From Ecdyonurus torrentis (taxonomy: Eukaryota > Arthropoda > Insecta > Ephemeroptera > Heptageniidae), in assembly GCA_949318235.1 (NCBI GenBank), contig OX439133.1, positions 26,966,489 to 27,030,488 of the forward strand: a stretch of 64,000 bases of DNA, given 5' to 3'. Shown one piece after another: positions 39,544 to 52,178 of the stretch. The translations under genes and the position numbers were made by a program. A model generated the notes under the pieces. That model was given only the letters and a program-made list of their open reading frames with translations, made no database searches and was not told where the DNA came from. Each line of letters opens with the position of its first letter. The first letter of the stretch is position 1.

Positions 39544-40075
39544 TACATTTCAGCGTAGTACAGACCACACAATGGAGTTAATATAAGGAAAATAAATGGG
39601 AAATCAATGACTCCGGCCAAATCATTAACGTTGATATTTAGGTTTGAACGTTATAATATTAAAAAGTTTTTTAATTAGGAAGGTTAGGAACCGTATATGG
39701 CAACACAGGAAATTTCCATAAGAAAAAGTCAGAGATATTTGATAATAGCTGATATTTTCCTATCTTAAATTACCGTGCTGCTATCTACGCTTCCTTACCT
39801 CTTTAAGGTGTTTTAGATGAAAAGAAACAAGAAAAAAAAAAAAAAAAAAAACAGAATCTGGAGATATAAAGGAAAATATACCATCGTGGTTAGGTATAAT
39901 ACATTTGAAAGCAAGTAACAATAGTATAAACCAGAACTGGTCTTAGGATATAGTGTAGAGTCACACACTTTGGTAAAATGTTGGTACATCAGAGTGGAAA
40001 AAAATAGATAGTGTTCTGCTCTAATCTACAATATAAAAAGTTGTAGTTTAGTGACGCAAGCTATCCACTTTGTTT

Positions 40076-40856
40076 TAAGTTATTTAAATATCAAAGGTTC
40101 GTCTATATTATAAAGTATCAAATAAGAAGAAAAATATAAAATATAAAGAAAGAAGAAGAGACAGGTTGAGTCGAGCAAATGAAGGTTACTGGACGAGCAG
40201 CATGAAGATTTTGTTTGGTTTGTTAGAGAAGCTACTCGATCTGATCACCTGATCTCTCTTCTTCGTCAATCTTCGTCTAAACATCGTGTAAAAAATCTCA
40301 TACATAAAAACAGAGCTTTCTCGTTTACTCATAATATTTTGTGGTGAGCAAAAATAGATAAATTTGGAATGGTAATATTTTATGATAAGTACACTGTGCA
40401 GTATAATCTAATCTTTAACTCCTCTTTCTTTTTATGTTTTTGGATTTTTATATTTTGCTAGAGTTTTAGCGCCAAGTACAATTAAAAATTGCACAAAATT
40501 ATTTGTATCTATATACTATCTTGATCGCGACAAAACCCCTCAACTCCAGTCATCAGCAATTTAAATGTAAGATCTTGTTTGACCAAAGCAATATTTTTTT
40601 TAAAATTGATGTTGTTAAATAGTTTGAATTTGCTTGAACTAAATTTGCAAAAAAAAAATAAATAAATAAATAAATTTGAAAACCAAGTTCGAACTATGCT
40701 GATCAATGTTATTCGTTACTCCAATAGGACCTCTAAGCGCAATAAATATGAATCATATTGTATGTCATCATGCGTATTCTCTCTATTGGTAAGAGATTAT
40801 TAGTTGAATTAAATACATCTCTCCATGATATTGGTTACTTTATTAATTAAGGCCAG
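40076..40856. other. Non-coding, unassigned
   Basis: Near 40690-40780 there is a weak inverted match to MITE family A (ATGTTATTCGTTACTCCAAT). A short open stretch at about 40230-40350 has no known motif. Confidence 0.35.
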
Positions 40857-41075
40857 TTACACAGAGGGTACAGCCTCGCACATATATTGCAGATACACGT
40901 AGCAAAAATCGTCAAACCATCCCCCATATCTGCCGATCACGTTCATACAAGCCTCATTATTGGTGGAGACTGTGAGCGCGTTTATGCCCCAGTTTGTATA
41001 CGTAAAGGTCTCGCCTGTTGTAGTCCACATGAAGTCTGTTTGTCCACCTTTTGTCCTGATGTCCACGTCTACCAG
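40857..41075 (-). CDS. C-type lectin domain, last exon (partial gene, other subfamily)
   Basis: The - strand frame ends at 40857 and encodes about 70 residues: VDIRTKGGQTDFMWTTTGET, FTYTNWGINALTV, NNEACMNV, GGWFDDFCYVYLQYMCEAVP. It has the W-x-x-x-G core strand, the NWG loop, W-F-D-D-F-C in place of WND...C, and MCE at the end: the second half of a C-type lectin domain. EPN or QPD is replaced by INALTV. A splice acceptor ending GGTAG at about 41076 (or TTTGTCAG near 41087, but that one brings an in-frame TGA) would start the exon. Upstream exons were not found, so it may be a distant-exon gene or a fragment. Unlike the + strand lectins it has no C-terminal Cys. Confidence 0.65.
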   Translation of the reverse strand: MVDVDIRTKGGQTDFMWTTTGETFTYTNWGINALTVSTNNEACMNVIGRYGGWFDDFCYVYLQYMCEAVPSV

Positions 41076-41145
41076 TCATATTCTGACAAATATATAATTA
41101 GTAAATATTTGTCATCATTATTAATTTTTTATACTATACAAGTGT

Positions 41146-41490
41146 GAAGCTCATCAGTAGCCTGTGCAATGTAATCCTGGTGACGAGCTGATTACTTTGA
41201 ACTAGCTACTCAAGCTGCTAGCATCAATTAATATTGAATTGACTAAAAGTTGGCAGCCTCATTAGCCAGTTCAATGTAATCCTAGTATCAAGCTGATTAT
41301 ATCGAACTGGCTACTAATAATAATATATAATCAATTAATAGGGATTTGTATACAAGTTAGCAGATTCAGTAATCAGTTCAATGTGATCCTGATGAAAAGC
41401 TTATTTCATTGAACTGGCTACTTAACCTGCTATTATCAATCAATGTTGATTTGTATACAAGCCAGCAGCTTAGTAGCTAGTTAAATGTAA
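41146..41490. repeat. 105-bp tandem repeat, about 3.2 copies
   Basis: Each unit has AGCCAGTTCAATGTAATCCT, then GAGCTGATT...TTGAACTGGCTACT, a short inverted pair, and ends near TTTGTATACAAG...GCAG. Units are well diverged, so old. It lies upstream (in gene orientation) of the lectin exon at 40857-41075, in its presumed intron. Confidence 0.75.
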
Positions 41491-43284
<1,794 letters not shown>

Positions 43285-44034
43285 TGTATACACACACACA
43301 ACGTTTTTTAAGATAGGTGAGAAAATTAAGTCAAATAAGTCGACAATGAAACAACAAACGTCAGAAATTGTGTATGTGATGCTTGAAAATAATTGTTGAC
43401 AAGATACGTATTGTTAATAGAAAGTAAAGGTAAAAACCTTAAATCCGGTCTCTATCCTCTTCAGTCCCAATATACAATAGGTTGTATTATCAAAAAACCC
43501 AACAAAAAATCTTTAAAAAATCAAACAAAAATTGAACAAATAAAGATAAAAACATGAAGATTGATCCAAAAAAACGCCCTTTAAATTACACGTTTTTTTT
43601 AGAACTATTTTGGGCAATCTAGAGTGGGTAGGGGTCCGTAACAGTGAGAAAAAGCAAAAAAAAAGTTTTTCAAAAGATGCTTATTTTTGGTTTTCTGAGA
43701 ACCACACAAAAACGTGGTTAAAATTTACGACATTGAAATATTGTTTAAAAGAGTCTGGGACTGAAGAGGCTATACATTCATTACGAATTTTGTATTTGAG
43801 TATTAAATAAATTAAAAACTAGAATTTATTAAATTATTATTCTTCAAATACAAAAACGTTTAAATACGCTAGCATAAGTGATTATTATTTAATCTTTTAT
43901 AAAAATGGATAAGGTGCATAGAGAGAGAAAGACTATAAAAAAGTCCTATATACCACATAATAAAAGATGATGCAGTACACAGTAGGCATGCCTACTGTGT
44001 TCAATCCTCAAATTAAATCATCCTTAAGGTAACC

Positions 44035-44390
44035 GGACACTTCGGGACGGGGATGATTCGTGACAGGACAATTTTTGACAGGACAATTCGGGTTGGCGTG
44101 ATATATTATATAATTATCCACTTTTTATCAAATATGATTTAGCATAATCCTAATATATCCCACCAGCTGCGATTTTTATGAAACTTGGCAGATCCTTTCA
44201 GGAAAACATAAATAGAGACCAGAAAAAGTTCTAAAAGTTCTTTCTTTTATTGTACGCGTAATTATAAAATTTACCGCCTATAAACTCCCTCAAACTAACC
44301 TGCCGTCCCAAATTGTCCGGTCACAAATTGTCCGCCGTCCCGAATTGTCCGGTCACAAATTGTCCTGTCACGAACAGTCCTAGATTCATA
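44035..44390. repeat. Block with GGACAATTCG motifs in inverted arrangement
   Basis: The left edge has GGACACTTCGGGACGG then GTGACAGGACAATT twice; the right edge has CCCGAATTGTCCGGTCACAA twice and GTCCTGTCACGAACAGTCC. Edges with such inverted short repeats suggest an old transposon of about 355 bp. It is repeated in units B (48575-48930) and C (52925-53280). Confidence 0.55.
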
Positions 44391-44894
44391 CCTTAATTAT
44401 TGATAACACATCTACGCTCTCTTTTCGCGAGTATAAAAAAAGGTCTTACCACGCCATATATATTAGATGTATATATATATATATATATATATATTAGCAT
44501 CATACTTATAACCTTGAGTAGCAGCCCACACATTTGTTTGCCACGCAACGAAGAAAAAAGTCTCATATATCCACCGGTATTTAATATTATATTCACTAAT
44601 TCTACGAGATATCATTATTTGTATTTGACTACTCAACTGCAAGTTAGCAACGTCGCCAATATTACTTTATATGTGAAGTATAAAAAGTCTGAGTGATTTT
44701 TATTTTCTTATAAGACATAACAAACAAATCTTAAATACTGTGCTTAGGTAAGTTTAAACATTTGTTTATTATTAAAATAATAAAATTTAATATTAAATTT
44801 AATAATATAATTTAAAAACAATAACAATTATTTAGTATTAAAAATATATAATTCTTAAAATATTAAAATAATATAAACAACTTCGCTTAATGTC

Positions 44895-45345
44895 TTAATT
44901 AGTGACAAGGTGCTCATATTAATATTTACTTACATATATATGCTTCCATCTCTTGCAGACTTGATCAACGTTATATCATAGACGACATAATGCATGCTGT
45001 TGGTATGCACACGTTCTTAAGGATTGTTCATAAATTAAAAAATACATTGAGGACCTTTTAGAGAGAAACGAGGCGCTAGTGTTTTTTAATTGCGATAACG
45101 TTATATTTATAGACTGTAAAAAACAGAATACATGTGTGAGGACTTTAATGTGTTTTATCTGTTTTTTATTTTATAACATCGAGAGTTATAATGTATTTAA
45201 ATTATGAACAATGCTTAAGAATGTGTACATACCAACAGCATGCATTATGTCGTCTAGGATATAACGTTGGTCATCATCAGCAAAAGATGGAAGCCCTATG
45301 GTGTAAGTAAAAATTAATATGAACAATTACACCTTAAACCATGTT
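44895..45345. repeat. 450-bp palindrome
   Basis: ACGACATAATGCATGCTGTT, GGTATGCACACGTTCTTAAG on the left and CTTAAGAATGTGTACATACC, AACAGCATGCATTATGTCGT on the right, with matching outer sequence down to TTACTTAC/GTAAGTAA. Present in units B (49435-49900) and C, where a 334-bp element interrupts it. Confidence 0.75.
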
Positions 45346-45814
45346 TTGTTTGATATAACTAATAAGTTAATAACTATACATTTTATACATTTTATTTTGC
45401 TACTTTTTATATTCATTATTTTTCATTTGTTAGTTGACTCTCAATAAGTGGTCAAAGCAGCTCATGCATGCCAGGGAAATAACATTATATAAAATTAACA
45501 CATATATTATTATATGCCTTACATTAATAAAGGTAAGCATATATAACACCGCTCACCTAGCTAATTTTATCACTGCCGCAATTTCTAGCTCTGTGATTGG
45601 CTAAAATAAATAGGCCAGCCAATGAAAACCTCAAATCTGGTTTCTATATATTCATAAAGCAAATGCTTATTTGGGTGTAAAATTAATGGACACAATTTAA
45701 TTATAGTTTTCGTCTGCATTATATACTAATCAAATAAATCATGATAATATTATTTGCATACTCTAACGTATAAAAGTGATTATTATCCTATATAGAAATT
45801 GATTACGCTAATTG

Positions 45815-46513
45815 AAAGAGAGAGAGACAGAGAGTGAGAGAGAGAGAACTATAAAAAAGTCCTACCTCTCACCAGAATGCATTCATAATTATTGTTTGCA
45901 CAAAACCACGCAATATAAGGAGACAAAAAATGTCGTGTGCATATAAGACCTTTTTTTTGTTTTCTTGCGTGGTTTTGTGCAAACAATATTTATGAATGCA
46001 TTCTAATAAGTGAGAGGTAGGACTTTTTAATAGTTCTCTCTCTCTCTCGCTCTCTCTCTCTCTCGCTCTCTCTCTCTCGCTCTCTCTCTCTCGCTCTCTC
46101 TCTCTCGCTCTCTCTCTCTCGCTCTCTCTCTCTCGCTCTCTCTCTCTCGCTCTCTCTCTCGCTCTCTCTCTCTCGCTCTCTCTCTCTCGCTCTCTCTCTC
46201 TCGCTCTCTCTCTCTCTCGCTCTCTCTCTCGCTCTCTCTCTCGCTCTCTCTCTCGCTCTCTCTCTCGCTCTCTCTCTCGCTCTCTCTCTCTCGCTCTCTC
46301 TCTCTCGCTCTCTCTCTCTCGCTCTCTCTCTCTCGCTCTCTCTCTCTCTCGCTCTCTCTCTCTCGCTCTCTCTCTCGCTCTCTCTCTCGCTCTCTCTCTC
46401 GCTCTCTCTCTCGCTCTCTCTCTCGCTCTCTCTCTCGCTCTCTCTCTCGCTCTCTCTCTCGCTCTCTCTCTCTCACTCTCTCACTCTCTCTCTCTCGCTC
46501 TCTCTCTCTCTCT
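45815..46513. repeat. Hairpin flanked by GA and (CTCTCTCTCG)n tracts
   Basis: AAAAGTCCTACCTCTCACCA, GAATGCATTCATAATTATTG and TTTGCACAAAACCACGC are mirrored across about 45930. GA precedes the left arm and a 479-bp CT tract, with G inserted every 8, 10 or 12 bases, follows the right arm. Equivalent tracts in B (50581-50868) and C (54795-55105) differ in length and interruption pattern. The Arg-Glu-Ser frame is an artefact. Confidence 0.85.
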
Positions 46514-46619
46514 GAAAACTGTGCTTATATAGGTTCACATTTGTTTCATATTAAAATAATTAAATTAATTATAAATTTATTATATTTTGTAGTATTAAAA
46601 TAATAAAAACAATTAATCA

Positions 46620-47340
46620 TGAAACCATCCCTGGTTAAATATCTTGCCTAAGATATTGCAAGATTGGCTCAAGATCGCAAGATCTTGAGTAAGATTCCAA
46701 GATTCTTGAGCAAAAATGCAATCTTGCGATTCTTGAGACAAGATCTAGCATAAGACATGATATCTTTCATGGGCCTTTTTTTAGCATTAATAGTAACTAT
46801 ATGGAAATGTATTGTATATCAATATAAAGTAGAAATTATAGCCTTTTATATAAAATTAAAAAAATTAGGGTACGTAAAGTACTCGCGGAGTTATACCGCT
46901 TCAACTGCAGCTACTCGTGACAAAAATTATTCGCAGTCCGCCATCTTTGATGCGTGGGGATTCGCCCTTGAACCCGTGTCGGGGTGGGCCAACTGGTACA
47001 TTTGGTGCCCCTGGATTTCCTCTCCCCAAATAAGATCTCCAAATGTTGCCCACCCTCCGGAGCCCAACTTCACTATTTCTTCATCCGGGCTCAAGGACTA
47101 TATATAACATTGTGTAAGCCTAACAGAATATTGTACACGCTAAAAGATACTCATTTTGATGTTTCAGCAAAAAAATATACTGATTCTTACCAACATTGAA
47201 ATCTTGTGCAAAATCTTGCGCAAGAATTACCCCTAATTTTAATTTAGGGTAGAAAATTAGGGCAATTAAATTTCTGGTCAAAGCATTATTTTAATGTTTA
47301 GAAAATACATTTTAATATTTTTCGCAAGATCTTGCGCAAA
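46620..47340. repeat. Block with AAGATCTTGC / GCAAGAT words
   Basis: At 46630-46750 CAAGAT, CTTGAG and GCAATCTTG recur about ten times, and GCAAAATCTTGCGCAAGA recurs near 47210-47345. Such clustered short repeats in both orientations look like the subterminal regions of a transposon. Much of the part between is absent from unit C. Confidence 0.45.
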
Positions 47341-47824
47341 ATCTACCCCTAATTTTAATTTAAGGGTTAAGAACCGATTTTTGTAATATATTATTAAGTT
47401 TATTATTTTCTTTCTTTTTGTAAATTATTTCTTATTTTTCTGTACAATATTGACTTGTATTTATTTAATTATGGTGTGTTCCAAATCTGAGGTGACTCAT
47501 TCTTCAAACTTCTATTATTGCACGGAAAATACAAATTTCATAAATTGTATTGTTGTGTAATAGTAACTGTTTTGTGTCAACACAATACTATGTTTAATCG
47601 GGACTGATGTGTTATTGTATTGTTGGAACATAGTAACTGTTTAATGGAAAACAAAATTGTTTAGAATCATAACAATTGCAATGTTGTAGCAGCACAATAA
47701 GGTCTAAACAATCAACTATAAAATTTGTTTTTTTCTGTGTGGTTTAAAAAATGATTTAAAATAAGTTTAAAAATATGAAATGAAACAAAATTATGCGTAA
47801 AATAATTATTAAAAAAAAATCATA

Positions 47825-50585
47825 TTGTTAATAGAAAATAAAGGTAAAATCCTTTAATCTAGATTCTATTCATAGACGTATATAATACGTATTTGCATTA
47901 TGAATAAAAAGTGGTTTTTGACTAAAGAAAGAAAAATTTAGATTAATTTTGTAAAAAAAAAAAAAATTAGTATTCGTAATGTACATTACGTATTCGTATA
48001 TTCGTAATGTAATATTCGTCCCAATGTACAATAGGTTGTATTATCAAAAAAACCAACAAAAAATCGAAAAAAATAGAACAAATAAAGATGAAAACATGAA
48101 GATTGGTCCCAAAAAACGCCCTTTAAATTACACGTTTTTTAGAGCTATTTAAAGCAATCTAGAGTAGGTAGGGGGTCCGTAACAGTGAGAAAAAGCAAAA
48201 AAAGAAAAATGTTTTTCAAAAAATGCATATTTTTGGTTTTCTGAGAACCGCACAAAAACGTGGTTAAAATTTACGACAATGAAATATTGTTTAAAAGAGT
48301 CTGGGACTGAAGAGGCTAAACATTCATTACGAATTACGTATTTGAGTATTAAATAAATTAAAACTAGAATTAATTAAATTATTATTCTTCAAATACAAAA
48401 AAGTTTAAATACGCTAGCATAAGTGATTATTATTTAATCTTTTATAAAAATGGATAAGGTGCATAGAGAGAGAAAGACTATAAAAAAGTCCTATATACCA
48501 CATAATAAAAGATGATGCAGTACACAGTAGGCATGCCTACTGCGTTCAATCCTCAAATTAAATCATCCTTAAGGTAACCGGACACTTCGGGACGGGGATG
48601 ATTCGTGACAGGACAATTTTTGACAGGACAATTCGGGTTGGCGTGATATATTATATAATTATCCACTTTTTATCAAATATGATTTAGCATAATCCTAATA
48701 TATCCCACCAGCTGCGATTTTTATGAAACTTGGCAGATCCTTTCAGGAAAACATATATAGAGCCCAGAAAAAGTTCTAAAAGTTCTTTCTTTTATTGTAC
48801 GCGTAATTATAAAAATTTACCGCCTATAAACTCCCTCAAACTAACCTGCCGTCCCGAATTGTCCGGTCACAAATTGTCCGCCGTCCCGAATTGTCCGGTC
48901 ACAAATTGTCCTGTCACGAACAGTCCTAGATTCATACCTTAATTATTGATAACACGTCTACGCTCTCTTTTCGCGAGTATAAAAAAAGGTCTTACCACGC
49001 CATATATTAGATGTATATATATATATATATATTAGCATCATACTTATAACCTTGAGTAGCAGCCCACACATTTGTTTGCCACGCAACGAAGAAAAAAGTC
49101 TCATATATCCACCGGTATTTAATATTATATTCACTAATTCTACGAGATATCATTATTTGTATTTGACTACTCAACTGCAAGTTAGCAACGTCGCCAATAT
49201 TACTTTATATGTGAAGTATAAAAAGTCTGAGTGATTTTTATTTTCTTATAAGACATAACAAACAAATCTTAAATACTGTGCATAGGTAAGTTTAAACATT
49301 TGTTTATTATTAAAATAATAAAATTTAATATTAAATTTAATAATATAATTTAAAAACAATAACAATTATTTAGTATTAAATATATATAATTCTTAAAATA
49401 TTAAAATAATATAAACAACTTCGCTTAATGTCTTAATTAGTGACAAGGTGCTCATATTAATATTTACTTACATATATGCTTCCATCTCTTGCAGACTTGA
49501 TCAACGTTATATCATAGACGACATAATGCATGCTGTTGGTATGCACACGTTCTTAAGGATTGTTCATAAATTAAAAAATACATTGAGGACCTTTTAGAGA
49601 GAAACGAGGCGCTAGTGTTTTTTAATTGCGATAACGTTATATTTATAGACTGTAAAAAACAGAATACATGTGTGAGGACTTTAATGTGTTTTATCTGTTT
49701 TTTATTTTATAACATCGAGAGTTATAATGTATTTAAATTATGAACAATGCTTAAGAATGTGTGCATACCAACAGCATGCATTATGTCGTCTAGGATATAA
49801 CGTTGGTCATCATCAGCAAAAGATGGAAGCCCTATGGTGTAAGTAAAAATTAATATGAACAATTACACCTTAAACCATGTTTTGTTTGATATAACTAATA
49901 AGTTAATAACTATACATTTTATACATTTTATTTTGCTACTTTTTATATTCATTATTTTTCATTTGTTAGTTGACTCTCAATAAGTGGTCAAAGCAGCTCA
50001 TGCATGCCAGGGAAATAACATTATATAAAATTAACACATATATTATTATATGCCTTACATTAATAACGGTAAGCATATATAACACCGCTCACCTAGCTAA
50101 TTTTATCACTGCCGCAATTTCTAGCTCTGTGATTGGCTAAAATAAATAGGCCAGCCAATGAAAACCTCAAATCTGGTTTCTATATATTCATAAAGCAAAT
50201 ACTTATTTGGGTGTAAAATTAATGGACACAATTTAATTATAGTTTTCGTCTGCATTATATACTAATCAAATAAATCATGATAGTATTATTTGCATACTCT
50301 AACGTATAAAAGTGATTATTATCCTATATAGAAATTGATTACGCTAATTGAAAGAGAGAGAGAGAGAGAGAGAGAGAGTGAGAGAGAGAGAACTATAAAA
50401 AAGTCCTACCTCTCACCAGAATGCATTCATAATTATTGTTTGCACAAAACCACGCAATATAAGGAGACAAAAAATGTCATGTGCATATAAGACCTTTTTT
50501 TTTGTTTTCTTGCGTGGTTTTGTGCAAACAATATTTATGAATGCATTCTAATAAGTGAGAGGTAGGACTTTTTAATAGTTCTCTC

Positions 50586-50622
<37 letters not shown>

Positions 50623-50675
50623 ATCTCGCTCTCTCTCTCTCTCTCGCTCTCTCTCTCTCGCTCTCTCTCTCTCGC

Positions 50676-50707
<32 letters not shown>

Positions 50708-50779
50708 GCTCTCTCTCTCTCGCTCTCTCTCTCTCGCTCTCTCTCTCTCGCTCTCTCTCTCTCGCTCTCTCTCTCTCGC

Positions 50780-50829
<50 letters not shown>

Positions 50830-52178
50830 TCTCTCTCGCTCTCTCTCTCGCTCTCTCTCTCTCTCTCTGAAAACTGTGCTTATATAGGTTCACATTTGTT
50901 TCATATTAAAATAATTAAATTAATTATAAATTTATTATATTTTGTAGTATTAAAATAATAAAAACAATTAATCATAAAACCATCCCTGGTTAAATATCTT
51001 GCCTAAGATATTGCAAGATTGGCTCAAGATCGCAAGATCTTGAGTAAGATTCCAAGATTCTTGAGCAAAAATGCAATCTTGCGATTCTTGAGACAAGATC
51101 TAGCATAAGACATGATATCTTTCATGGGCCTTTTTTTAGCATTAATATTAACTATATGGAAATGTATTGTATATCAATATAAAGTAGAAATTATAGCCTT
51201 TTATATAAAATTAAAAAAATTAGGGTACGTAAAGTACTTGCGGAGTTATACCGCTTCAACTGCAGCTACTCGTGAAAAAATTATTCGCAGTCCGCCATCT
51301 TTGATGCGTGGGGATTCGCCCTTGAACCCGTGTCGGGGTGGGCCAACTGGTACATTTGGTGCCCCTGGATGTCCTCTTCCCAAATAAGATCTCCAAATGT
51401 TGCCCACCCTCCGGAGCCCAACTTCACTATTTCTTCATCCGGGCTCAAGGACTATATATAACATTGTGTAAGCCTAACAGAATATTGTACACGCTAAAAG
51501 ATACTCATTTTGATGTTTCAGCAAAAAAATATACTGATTCTTACCAACATTGAAATCTTGTGCAAAATCTTGCGCAAGAATTACCCCTAATTTTAATTTA
51601 GGGTAGAAAATTAGGGCAATTAAATTTCTGGTCAAAGCATTATTTTAATGTTTAGAAAATACATTTTAATATTTTTCGCAAAATCTTGCGCAAAATCTAC
51701 CCCTAATTTTAATTTAAGGGTTAAGAACCGATTTTTGTAATATATTATTAAGTTTATTATTTTCTTTCTTTTTGTAAATTATTTCTTATTTTTCTGTACA
51801 ATATTGACTTGTATTTATTTAATTATGGTGTGTTCCAAATCTGAGGTGACTCATTCTTCAAACTTCTATTATTGCACGGAAAATACAAATTTCATAAATT
51901 GTATTGTTGTGTAATAGTAATTGTTTTGTGTCAACACAATACTATGTTTAATCGGGACTGATGTGTTATTGTATTGTTGGAACATAGTAACTGTTTAATG
52001 GAAAACAAAATTGTTTAGAATCATAACAATTGCAATGTTGTAGCAGCACAATAAGGTCTAAACAATCAACTATAAAATTTGTTTTTTTCCGTGTGGTTTA
52101 AAAAATGATTTAAAATAAGTTTAAAAATATGAAATGAAACAAAATTATGCGTAAAATAATTATTAAAAAAAAATCATA
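47825..52178 (+). repeat. 4.4-kb tandem unit B
   Basis: Same components as unit A in the same order and with very high identity; long stretches differ at only a few bases. The CT tract is about 290 bp. Confidence 0.85.

Larger units (their letters stand above)
37346..40075. repeat. 2.7-kb inverted duplication (palindrome)
   Basis: The outer ends AAACAAAGAGGATAGCTTGC (37346) and GCAAGCTATCCACTTTGTTT (to 40075) are reverse complements. Collinear complementarity can be followed all the way to a centre near 38800, and both arms include the MITE at mirrored positions, GTACTGTA-rich sequence, and GA (38687-38764) or CT (38841-38880) tracts. The left arm has an extra 100-bp direct duplication at about 38190-38340, and the right arm has an A-run at 39832-39851. 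No ORF of substance. Confidence 0.85.
43411..47824 (+). repeat. 4.4-kb tandem unit A
   Basis: Units are counted from TTGTTAATAGAAA (43411, 47825, 52179, 55627). In order the unit has: a GGACAATTCG-rich block (44035-44390), a short TA tract, a 450-bp palindrome (44895-45345), CCAAT-containing sequence near 45590, a GA...CT hairpin (45815-46513), an AAGATCTTGC-rich block, and a less AT-rich patch at about 46885-47105. Unit A lacks about 110 bp near its start that B and C have. No gene recognised. Confidence 0.85.

Noticed and set aside
37346..40075. Autonomous DNA transposon with long terminal inverted repeats
   Set aside because: There is no transposase frame between or inside the arms, and the mirrored MITE shows the arms were copied from each other.
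43610..43810. 66-codon frame repeated in the tandem units
   Set aside because: The frame is broken in the copies at about 48165 and 52530 and has no motif; conservation follows the duplication.
46027..46476. 149-codon Arg-Glu-Ser open frame, and similar ones at 50535-50825 and 54786-55130
   Set aside because: Simple translation of interrupted CT microsatellites; length follows the repeat and no start or splice context exists.
46757..47107. 116-codon frame with a less AT-rich end, present in units A and B
   Set aside because: It breaks into another frame in unit B through small gaps and is missing from unit C, so it is not under coding constraint.
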